Origin: an uncultured Eubacteriales bacterium
GTDB lineage: Bacteria; Bacillota; Clostridia; Oscillospirales; CAG-272
DNA: 5,602 bases
Direction: 5' to 3'
Assembly: GCA_900550625.1 (NCBI GenBank)
Contig: URSW01000120.1
Location: 1 to 5,602 of the forward strand
The notes below the pieces were generated by a model. The model saw nothing but the letters and a program-made list of their open reading frames with translations, did no database searches and had not been told where the DNA came from. A program made the position numbers and the translations under genes. Shown one piece after another: positions 1-5,280 of the stretch (position 1 is the stretch's first letter; every line of letters begins with the position of its first letter).

Positions 1-437
1 AAGCCGCAACGGATAACCGCAACCGTACCGGCGGCGATATCCGTCATTTCTTTGACAAATACGGCGGAAATCTCGGACAGACCGGATGTGTAAGCTATAT
101 GTTCGAGGACAAAGGCATCATTATCGTTCTCCGTGACGATAAGATTGATGAGGACGCCCTTATGGAGGCGGCGCTCGAGGCGGGCGCAGGTGACTTCTCC
201 GCTGACGAGGACGCTTTTGAGATTTCCTGCGAGTGCGACGATCTCAATACGGTCCGCGAAGCTCTCGAGGCTGCGGGATACAACGTGGAATCCGCTGAGG
301 AGGACCGTATTCCCACATCCTACATTACGCTTGAGTCGGAGGATGACATAAAGAATATGAATCTGCTCCTCGAGCATCTTGAGGACAGCGACGATGTTCA
401 GGAAGTTTACCATAACTGGGAGAACTGTGACGAATAA
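1..437 (+). CDS. yebC: YebC/PmpR family protein, C-terminal part (5' truncated by window edge)
   Basis: The reading frame is open from the left edge (first full codon at 3) to a TAA at 435-437, giving 144 residues. The ATG at 99 is internal, because the frame upstream of it encodes the conserved YebC stretch TDNRNRTGGDIRHFF followed by KYGGNLGQTGCVSYMF. The family is usually about 240 residues, so roughly the first 100 are outside the window. The visible part is strongly acidic, as expected for YebC domains 2 and 3, and ends in the typical VYHNWE region. Members have been called transcriptional regulators (PmpR in Pseudomonas); more recent work on some members points to a role in translation, relieving ribosome stalling. 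Which applies here cannot be read from the sequence. lgt follows after 19 bases, suggesting co-transcription. The family call is firm; the molecular role is not. Confidence 0.95.
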   Translation, partial: AATDNRNRTGGDIRHFFDKYGGNLGQTGCVSYMFEDKGIIIVLRDDKIDEDALMEAALEAGAGDFSADEDAFEISCECDDLNTVREALEAAGYNVESAEEDRIPTSYITLESEDDIKNMNLLLEHLEDSDDVQEVYHNWENCDE

Positions 438-444
438 TCCAACA

Positions 445-449
445 GGGGG
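445..449 (+). promoter_or_regulatory. Ribosome binding site that decides the lgt start
   Basis: A GGGGG run lies one base before an ATG at 451 and seven bases before a second in-frame ATG at 457. One base is too close for initiation and seven is normal, so the ATG at 457 is preferred. That start also gives the usual short Lgt N-terminus. Confidence 0.6.
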
Positions 450-456
450 TATGTAT

Positions 457-1485
457 ATGCATTATGTATCTTTTCCCGGGCTCGGAATAGAGTCTTTCGG
501 GCTCAAACAGAGCGCATTTACGCTGTTCGGCGTGGACATCATGTGGTACGGCATACTGATTACCGCAGGAATGATCCTTGCCTATTTCTACGGACTCACA
601 AGAGCAAAGATTGAGGGCGTCAAGTCGGACGATATAACCGATCTTACACTTTTTCTCGTAATATTCGGAGTTATAGGCGCACGTCTTTATTATCTTATTT
701 TCAACCTTGATGCTTACATTGTGACCGACCGAGGCTCGACATGGAACAACATCGTCGAAACCCTTAAAGGAATGGTGTCGGTGCGCAGCGGCGGACTTGC
801 GATATACGGCGGAATAATCGCCGGATTTTTTACCGCCCTTGCCGTCGCCAAGGTCAAGAAGATACGCTTTCCCGTCCTGCTTGACATTCTCGCACCGTGC
901 GTGATGATCGGGCAGATCGTCGGCAGATGGGGTAATTTTGTGAATGTCGAGGCATACGGAAGCACGACCGATCTCCCGTGGCGCATGGGCGTGGGCCTCG
1001 GCGGAGGCGCGCCGTATGTCCATCCCACTTTCCTGTACGAATCTCTTTGGAATCTTGTCGGCTTTATACTTATCACCGTCTTTTATAAGAAAAAGAAATT
1101 CCACGGTCAGGTTTTCCTGTTCTACGCGATCTGGTACGGAGCGGGCAGAGCATTTATAGAGGGGCTTCGTACCGACAGCCTTTATCTCGGACCGATCCGC
1201 ATCTCGCAGCTTGTATCTGCGGTCATATGTGCGGCGGGAATAATTCTTATGGTAATCGGCTGTATGCGCGCTCCGCGCGCTCATCTTCCCGCTGTAGTAA
1301 AGACCGCGGCAAAGGCTGCGGAGTCCGCAGAGAAAGAAAATTCCGAAAGCCATACTGCGAAAAACGACTCGGCGTCTGAAGAGATCTCTTCGACGGATAC
1401 GGAAAGTGCGGCAGACGGATCCGAAAATGCAGAAGAATCCGCAGAAAAGTATACGGCAGAATCAAAGGAAGAGGACAATGGCTAA
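457..1485 (+). CDS. lgt: Prolipoprotein diacylglyceryl transferase
   Basis: Lgt is an integral membrane enzyme. It transfers diacylglycerol from phosphatidylglycerol to the lipobox cysteine of prolipoproteins, the first step of lipoprotein maturation. From the start at 457 the protein has 342 residues. Several hydrophobic segments are visible (for example residues 31-48, 63-82, 113-132, 141-156, 197-209 and 251-269). The Lgt signature appears as GRWGNFVNVEAYG at about 157-169. RSGGLAIYGG lies at 110-119, HPTFLYES at 189-196 and the GRAFIEGLR region at 230-238; the Arg and Asn in these blocks match catalytic or lipid-binding positions known from E. coli Lgt. The enzyme core ends near residue 271. 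It is followed by about 70 residues rich in Glu, Ser, Ala, Asp and Lys, which is unusual for Lgt and probably a disordered cytoplasmic tail. The gene lies 19 bases after yebC and overlaps folD by 8 bases. A start at 451 would add two residues. Confidence 0.96.
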   Translation: MHYVSFPGLGIESFGLKQSAFTLFGVDIMWYGILITAGMILAYFYGLTRAKIEGVKSDDITDLTLFLVIFGVIGARLYYLIFNLDAYIVTDRGSTWNNIVETLKGMVSVRSGGLAIYGGIIAGFFTALAVAKVKKIRFPVLLDILAPCVMIGQIVGRWGNFVNVEAYGSTTDLPWRMGVGLGGGAPYVHPTFLYESLWNLVGFILITVFYKKKKFHGQVFLFYAIWYGAGRAFIEGLRTDSLYLGPIRISQLVSAVICAAGIILMVIGCMRAPRAHLPAVVKTAAKAAESAEKENSESHTAKNDSASEEISSTDTESAADGSENAEESAEKYTAESKEEDNG

Positions 1486-2335
1486 GATAATAGACGGGAA
1501 GAGAATTGCCGCCGAAACACGGGCGCGCATCAGAAAGGATACGGAGCATTTTATTGCGAGAACGGGGATCACTCCCGGTCTTGCGGTAATTATCGTCGGA
1601 GATAATCCCGCATCGCAGGTGTATGTGCGAAATAAAAAGAGGGCGTGCGAGGAAGCGGGCATGAACTCGTGGGTATTCGAAATGCCCGAGAGCACATCCA
1701 TGAGCGAGCTTCTTTCGCAGATCGAGCTTCTGAAGAAAGATTCCGCCGTTCACGGCATACTTGTACAGCTTCCTCTTCCGCGCCATCTCGACGAGGCAAA
1801 GGTTATCGCTGCGATACCGCCCGAAAAGGACGTTGACGCTTTCCATATAGCAAATGTCGGACGCATAATGATCGGAAACTACGATTTTCTCCCGTGCACT
1901 CCGGCGGGCGTTATGAAGCTTCTTGAGGCGGAGGGTATCGACCCCTGCGGAAAAGAGTGCGTGGTCGTCGGAAGATCGAATATAGTCGGAAAGCCGCAGG
2001 CTATGCTGCTCCTTCACGCAAACGCAACGGTTACGATCTGCCATTCAAAAACCGTAAATCTCGCCGAGGTTACACGGCGTGCGGACATCCTTGTCGTCGC
2101 CGTCGGCAAGGCGGATTTTATAACCGGCGATATGGTTAAGGAGGGCGCGGTCGTGATCGATGTCGGAATGAATCGACGCGCCGACGGCAAGCTCACCGGA
2201 GACGTCGATTTCGAATCAGTGTCTGCGAAGGCCTCCGCGATAACTCCCGTCCCCGGCGGAGTAGGTCCGATGACAATAACAATGCTTCTTGAAAATACGC
2301 TGATCGCCGCAGAAAAAGCTGCGGAAAAGCGGTAA
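1478..2335 (+). CDS. folD: Bifunctional methylene-THF dehydrogenase / methenyl-THF cyclohydrolase
   Basis: FolD is a cytoplasmic enzyme that oxidises 5,10-methylene-THF with NAD(P)+ to methenyl-THF and hydrolyses that to 10-formyl-THF, feeding purine and formyl-Met synthesis. The product has 285 residues, the normal length. The YxxxK catalytic motif is at Tyr49-Lys53 (YVRNK), and GILVQLPLP at 93-101 carries the conserved Gln97. KDVDAFH lies at 117-123 and PCTPAGVM at 139-146. The Rossmann nucleotide-binding segment VVGRSNIVGKP runs from 163 to 173, and TPVPGGVGPMT, the family signature, is at 256-266. KDVDAFH has Ala where most family members have Gly. The ATG at 1478 has a good SD (AAAGGAAGAGG, 1464-1474) that lies inside the last codons of lgt. 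The open frame begins further upstream, but there it runs antiparallel in meaning to the lgt tail and shows no FolD sequence. Translation is probably coupled to lgt. Confidence 0.97.
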   Translation: MAKIIDGKRIAAETRARIRKDTEHFIARTGITPGLAVIIVGDNPASQVYVRNKKRACEEAGMNSWVFEMPESTSMSELLSQIELLKKDSAVHGILVQLPLPRHLDEAKVIAAIPPEKDVDAFHIANVGRIMIGNYDFLPCTPAGVMKLLEAEGIDPCGKECVVVGRSNIVGKPQAMLLLHANATVTICHSKTVNLAEVTRRADILVVAVGKADFITGDMVKEGAVVIDVGMNRRADGKLTGDVDFESVSAKASAITPVPGGVGPMTITMLLENTLIAAEKAAEKR

Positions 2336-2342
2336 AAATTCC

Positions 2343-2371
2343 TTGACAAACACGGATGTTTGTGATATCCT
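2343..2371 (+). promoter_or_regulatory. Sigma-A type promoter for rplU-prp-rpmA
   Basis: A perfect -35 box TTGACA at 2343-2348 is followed, with the ideal 17-base spacer, by the -10 box TATCCT at 2366-2371. The -10 is preceded by TG at 2363-2364, making it an extended -10 (TGaTATCCT). It starts 7 bases after the folD stop, so the ribosomal genes have their own promoter. The start of transcription is expected at about 2378-2380 (probably G2379). Assigned by pattern only. Confidence 0.85.
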
Positions 2372-2378
2372 ATATATT

Positions 2379-2453
2379 GCCGCATAATGTCGGGTCAAAA
2401 AAGCATTCGCTTACCCGAATTAGCGAGTTGTAAATGAAAGAGAGGTGCTTTTC
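2379..2453 (+). promoter_or_regulatory. Structured mRNA leader upstream of rplU (L21-leader-like)
   Basis: About 75 bases of untranslated leader separate the predicted transcription start from the rplU start. Two mutually exclusive hairpins can be drawn. The first pairs TCGGGT (2390-2395) with ACCCGA (2413-2418); after a CAAAA bulge (2396-2400) it has an inner stem AAGC/GCTT (2401-2404 with 2409-2412) closed by the tetraloop ATTC. The second pairs ATTCGCT (2405-2411) with AGCGAGT (2422-2428), with one G-T wobble and a 10-base loop. Forming one destroys the other. Neither is followed by a T run, so transcription termination is unlikely; control of translation, RNA stability or protein binding would fit better. 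L21 leaders that mediate autoregulation are known in Bacillota, and the position matches. I cannot confirm membership in that family from the sequence alone. Confidence 0.55.
2439..2447 (+). promoter_or_regulatory. Ribosome binding site of rplU, selecting a GTG start
   Basis: The purine-rich AGAGAGGTG precedes the GTG at 2454 with its GG 8 bases upstream. An in-frame GTG at 2445 overlaps the SD itself and cannot use it. The GTG at 2454 also gives the standard L21 N-terminus, MFAIIETGGKQY. GAAAG (2436-2440) and CTTTT (2448-2452) could weakly pair and place the SD in a loop. Confidence 0.75.
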
Positions 2454-2765
2454 GTGTTCGCAATTATTGAAACCGGCGGAAAGCAGTACAAGGTCGCAGA
2501 GGGCGACATCATCTACGTAGAGAAACTTGACGCAGCCGAGGGTGATAAGGTTACCTTCGATAAGGTTCTCGCACTTCAGAACAGCGCAGGCTTCCAGACC
2601 GGAGCTCCCTACGTCGTAGGCGCAAAGGTTGCCGCAAGCGTCGTAAAGAACGGTCGCGGTAAGAAGATTTACGTTATGACCTACAAGGCAAAGAAGAACG
2701 AGAAGAGAAAAATGGGCCACAGACAGCCCTACACTAAGGTTCAGATCGACGCGATCGAAGGCTGA
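2454..2765 (+). CDS. rplU: 50S ribosomal protein L21
   Basis: L21 is a 23S rRNA-binding protein of the large ribosomal subunit. With the GTG start at 2454 the product has 103 residues, exactly the usual length. It begins MFAIIETGGKQYKV and has the conserved VTFDKVL segment near 32-38. A basic C-terminal region contains KKNEKRKMGHRQPYTKV, the L21 signature. It is the first gene after the promoter and leader and is followed after 8 bases by prp, then rpmA, the common Bacillota order. Expression is probably high, with feedback through the leader possible. The identification is secure. Confidence 0.98.
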   Translation: MFAIIETGGKQYKVAEGDIIYVEKLDAAEGDKVTFDKVLALQNSAGFQTGAPYVVGAKVAASVVKNGRGKKIYVMTYKAKKNEKRKMGHRQPYTKVQIDAIEG

Positions 2766-2773
2766 ACCGTATA

Positions 2774-3124
2774 ATGACCAAGATCCTGTTTTTTCGCCGG
2801 GACGGAATATTCTACGGATTCGAGGAGACGGGGCATACCGGATACGGAGAATCGGGGGACGATGTTCTCTGCGCCGCGCTTTCCGCTATGACCATGCTCA
2901 TCGTGAATACGGTTGAAATATCGTACGCAGGCGACATTGATTATAAAATCGATGACAGCACTACACGAATCAGGGTAGAGTCGAAATGCGCTCTTCCCGA
3001 ATTCGAGGAGGATGAAAAGAAACGCTTCGCAATATCGGGGCTGTTTCAGGGTTATTATTATCAACTCAACGATCTTGTTGAGGAATATTACGACTATCTC
3101 GAAGTTGACATCACGGACGAATAA
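2774..3124 (+). CDS. prp: Ribosomal-processing cysteine protease Prp (YsxB family)
   Basis: Prp cleaves the N-terminal extension from ribosomal protein L27, an essential maturation step in Staphylococcus aureus and conserved in Firmicutes. The product has 116 residues, close to the family norm. The family hallmark is present: a His in GHTGYGESGDD (His21) and, 12 residues later, a Cys in VLCAALSAM (Cys33), matching the known His/Cys catalytic dyad with its Gly-rich linker. The C-terminus is acidic and aromatic (EEYYDYLEVDITDE). The gene sits between rplU and rpmA, and rpmA encodes an L27 with the matching cleavage site, so enzyme and substrate are linked. The SD is weak: the nearest purine block, GAAGG at 2757-2761, is 12 bases from the ATG. 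The protease may therefore be made at a lower level than its ribosomal neighbours, probably by coupling to rplU. Confidence 0.95.
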   Translation: MTKILFFRRDGIFYGFEETGHTGYGESGDDVLCAALSAMTMLIVNTVEISYAGDIDYKIDDSTTRIRVESKCALPEFEEDEKKRFAISGLFQGYYYQLNDLVEEYYDYLEVDITDE

Positions 3125-3142
3125 TTAAAAGGAGAATGAATT

Positions 3143-3424
3143 ATGCTTAGAATAGGACTTCAGTTCTTCGCACATAAAAAAGGTGTCGGTTCGACGAAGA
3201 ACGGCCGCGACAGCGAGGCGAAGCGTCTCGGCGTTAAAAAATCCGACGGTCAGGCGGTTACGGCAGGCAATATAATTGTCAGACAGAGAGGAACCAAGAT
3301 TCATCCCGGTCTGAATGTCGGACGCGGCTCCGATGACACCCTGTTTGCTCTTGTTGACGGAACGGTTAAGTTTGAGCCTATCGCAAAGGGACGCAAGCAG
3401 GTTAGCGTTTACGCTGCCGAGTAA
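3143..3424 (+). CDS. rpmA: 50S ribosomal protein L27, with cleavable N-terminal extension
   Basis: L27 lies near the peptidyl transferase centre, where its N-terminus reaches toward the tRNA acceptor ends. The product has 93 residues. It starts MLRIGLQFFA and then continues HKKGVGSTKNGRDSEAKRLG, the standard L27 N-terminus; GNIIVRQRGTKIHPG and VGRGSDDTLFAL are further hallmarks. The LQFFA block is the Prp recognition site, and cleavage after Ala10 would leave a mature protein starting at His11. A strong SD (AAAAGGAGA, 3127-3135) is 7 bases before the ATG, in contrast to the weak prp SD. It is the last gene of the unit and is followed by a terminator. obgE, which often follows rpmA in related bacteria, is absent here. 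Confidence 0.98.
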   Translation: MLRIGLQFFAHKKGVGSTKNGRDSEAKRLGVKKSDGQAVTAGNIIVRQRGTKIHPGLNVGRGSDDTLFALVDGTVKFEPIAKGRKQVSVYAAE

Positions 3425-3436
3425 TCTGCAATGTTA

Positions 3437-3470
3437 AAAAAGGGCGCTCCCGCAAGGGATCGTCCTTTTT
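3437..3470 (+). terminator. Intrinsic terminator of the rplU-prp-rpmA unit
   Basis: The hairpin begins 12 bases after the rpmA stop. The outer stem pairs AAAAAGGGCG (3437-3446) with CGTCCTTTTT (3461-3470) with one G-T wobble. After a single C/T mismatch, the inner stem TCCC/GGGA (3448-3451 with 3456-3459) closes on the stable GNRA-type tetraloop GCAA. The 3' side runs into a T tract. Confidence 0.92.
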
Positions 3471-3499
3471 AATTTATATCGAACAAAAACGGAGGACAT

Positions 3500-4348
3500 A
3501 TGAAAACTGCGGTTATTGACGTAGGCGGAGGAATGCGCGATATATACGGATCGGGCGTTTTCGATTTCTGCCTTGACAACGGGATCGGCTTTGATTACTG
3601 TATCGGTATTTCCGCGGGAAGTGCCAACATTTCGAGTTATCTTGCGGGGCAAAGGGGACGAAGCCGTCGCTTTTATGACGTGTATTCCTTCCGCAAGGAG
3701 TATATGAGTTTCGGAAATTATGTCCGCCTCGGCTCATATGTCGATCTCGATTATGTTTACGGGGTTCTTACGAATTCCGACGGCGAAGACCCGCTCGACT
3801 ATGAGTATCTGGCGCAGAACCCGTCCGATTTTACGGTGATCGCGACGGAGGCAAAAACGGGAAAGGCAAGATATTTCACGAAATCGGATATTGTGAAGGA
3901 CGACTATCGGATAATCAAGGCTTCTTCCTCCATTCCGGTGGTCAGCAGACCGTGTCTTGTCGGCGATTCGTATTATTATGACGGGGCACTGTCGGATCCC
4001 GTTCCGATCGAATACGCTTTGACGCAAGGCTGCGACAGGATCGTCCTCATTCTGACGAAGCCGCGCGATACCGTGCGTGACAGCAAAAAGGATGATCGAC
4101 TTGCGCGCTTGATACGCCGCCGCTATCCCGAAAGCGCAAAGAGCTTTCATCTCAGAGCCGAAAGGTATAACAAGGGAGTTGATCTTGCCAAAAAGCTTGA
4201 GAAAGAGGGAAGAGTCCTCATAATTGCCCCCGATGATATAAGCGGCGTTGACACTCTGAAACTCAATAAAAAGGCGCTTGAACGCCTGTATGAGCGCGGA
4301 TACCGTGACGCTTCGCCGATACCGGATTTCCTTGTCTTGCGGGATTGA
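3500..4348 (+). CDS. Patatin-like phospholipase family protein (YjjU-like)
   Basis: The product has 282 residues and contains the patatin catalytic blocks in order. The oxyanion-hole loop is GGGMRDIYGSG (9-19), the nucleophile elbow is GISAGS with Ser38, and the catalytic Asp161 lies in the DGALSDPVP block, so the Ser/Asp dyad is complete. KASSSIPVVSRP (140-151) resembles the corresponding segment of E. coli YjjU and related bacterial patatins. The family hydrolyses acyl esters of lipids; the substrate here is unknown. I see no signal peptide or clear membrane segment, so it is probably cytoplasmic or membrane-associated. A good SD (GGAGG, 3491-3495) precedes the ATG. The gene stands alone between the rpmA terminator and a convergent terminator, and there is no obvious promoter in the 30 bases after the upstream hairpin. 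Expression may depend on terminator read-through or an unrecognised promoter. Confidence 0.93.
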   Translation: MKTAVIDVGGGMRDIYGSGVFDFCLDNGIGFDYCIGISAGSANISSYLAGQRGRSRRFYDVYSFRKEYMSFGNYVRLGSYVDLDYVYGVLTNSDGEDPLDYEYLAQNPSDFTVIATEAKTGKARYFTKSDIVKDDYRIIKASSSIPVVSRPCLVGDSYYYDGALSDPVPIEYALTQGCDRIVLILTKPRDTVRDSKKDDRLARLIRRRYPESAKSFHLRAERYNKGVDLAKKLEKEGRVLIIAPDDISGVDTLKLNKKALERLYERGYRDASPIPDFLVLRD

Positions 4349-4431
4349 TGGCGGAGCAAACGGCGCAAAGCTTTTTCGAAAAGATACGCCCGGAAACTTC
4401 GGCGGGTTTCACGTCGGATTCCGAAAGACGA

Positions 4432-4458
4432 AAAAAGGACTGCATCGCAGTCCTTTTT
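4432..4458. terminator. Bidirectional intrinsic terminator between convergent genes
   Basis: A perfect 12-bp inverted repeat pairs AAAAAGGACTGC (4432-4443) with GCAGTCCTTTTT (4447-4458) around the 3-base loop ATC. The A tract on the left and T tract on the right make it a working terminator shape in both directions. It lies 83 bases after the patatin gene stop on the plus strand and 13 bases after the ABC ATPase stop on the minus strand. Confidence 0.93.
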
Positions 4459-4471
4459 ATGTTCACGAACA

Positions 4472-5278
4472 TCAGTCGTTCCCGCTGAATCTCGAAAGGA
4501 AGGTCTTCGTCCTTTCGGATTTCGGATTTTCGATAACCTCCGAGGGCGTACCCATTTCCTCGATCACGCCGTCGGACATAAACATTACCGTGTCCGCGAC
4601 ATCCCGTGCAAACGATATCTCATGCGTGACGATTATCATTGTCCGATCCGAGGTTTTCAGTTCGCGGATAACCTTGAGTACTTCTCCCGTAAGCTCCGGA
4701 TCAAGCGCCGACGTGGGCTCGTCGAAGCAGAGAATGTCGGGACTCAGAGCAAGCGCACGCGCAATTGCGACACGCTGCTGCTGGCCGCCCGAAAGCTCGC
4801 ACGGATACGAGCTTTCTTTTTCGGCAAGTCCGACGTTTTTCAGAAGTGCGCGGGCTTTTTCGGCGATCATCTCGCGCGCCGCGTGCATATTGCGGCATCC
4901 GAGATACTCCTTGCCGGCCTTGAGATCCTCCTTGCCGAGAAGCTCTTCGGCAAGAGTGATATTTTTAAGTACCGTGTACTGCGGGAAAAGATTGAACGAT
5001 TGGAACACAAGCCCGAAGTGGAGGCGCCTGCGCCGTATCTCGCTGTCGTTGATCTCTCCGGTCAGAGCGCCATCGAAAAGTGTTTCTCCGTTTACGCTGA
5101 TCGTTCCGTTTTCCGGCCTTTCAAGAAAATTAAGACATCGCAGCAGGGTCGTCTTTCCCGATCCCGAAGAACCGATCACAGCGAGAACCTCGCCTTTTTT
5201 TACATCGAAACTTATGCCCTTTAAGACTTTTGTTTTTCCGTAACTCTTTTCTATGTTGTTTACTTCAAGAAAGCTCAT
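4472..5278 (-). CDS. Polar amino acid ABC transporter, ATP-binding protein (GlnQ/ArtP type)
   Basis: This is the cytoplasmic ATPase that powers an importer of polar amino acids (PAAT family). The product has 268 residues. Walker A is GSSGSGKTT (36-44), and the Q-loop lies in VFQSFNLFP (91-99, Gln93). The ABC signature is LSGGQQQR (162-169), Walker B ends in CFDEPTSALD (184-193), and the H-loop is VTHE (217-220). All catalytic parts are intact. It is longer than the usual roughly 240 residues because of an extra helical stretch at about 115-137 (GKEDLKAGKEYL and following), a form I associate with clostridial members. The start is ATG at 5278, with SD AGAGG (5289-5285) six bases upstream; a TTG at 5284 would abut the SD and is less likely. 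The gene begins 2 bases after the permease stop, implying translational coupling. The substrate cannot be assigned without the binding protein. Confidence 0.95.
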   Translation of the reverse strand: MSFLEVNNIEKSYGKTKVLKGISFDVKKGEVLAVIGSSGSGKTTLLRCLNFLERPENGTISVNGETLFDGALTGEINDSEIRRRRLHFGLVFQSFNLFPQYTVLKNITLAEELLGKEDLKAGKEYLGCRNMHAAREMIAEKARALLKNVGLAEKESSYPCELSGGQQQRVAIARALALSPDILCFDEPTSALDPELTGEVLKVIRELKTSDRTMIIVTHEISFARDVADTVMFMSDGVIEEMGTPSEVIENPKSERTKTFLSRFSGND

Positions 5279-5280
5279 GG

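Noticed and set aside
99..437. ATG at 99 as the start of a short gene
   Set aside because: The frame is open upstream to the window edge and encodes conserved YebC sequence, so this Met is internal.
325..1353. 342-codon minus-strand open frame opposite lgt
   Set aside because: It is antisense to a well-conserved Lgt and has Cys/His/Arg-rich composition without a recognisable domain. I saw no RBS or promoter supporting it.
1247..2044. 265-codon minus-strand open frame opposite lgt and folD
   Set aside because: It crosses the lgt-folD junction on the opposite strand, shows no family resemblance and has shadow-like composition.
2371..2376. TATATA as the rplU -10 box
   Set aside because: It would need a 22-base spacer from TTGACA; TATCCT at 2366 has the ideal 17 bases and an extended -10 TG.
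2445..2447. Upstream in-frame GTG as the rplU start
   Set aside because: It overlaps the SD that serves the GTG at 2454, and it would add three residues not found in L21.
3136..3150. Four-codon ORF (ATG AAT TAT GCT TAG) overlapping the rpmA start
   Set aside because: Its ATG is only one base from the SD, too close for initiation, and the real rpmA ATG is at the proper distance. Probably chance.
4278..5243. 321-codon plus-strand open frame opposite the ABC ATPase
   Set aside because: It lies antisense to a gene with all ABC motifs intact, overlaps the end of the patatin gene and the terminator, has Ser/Arg-rich content and shows no recognisable domain. This is a typical antisense shadow of ABC ATPases.
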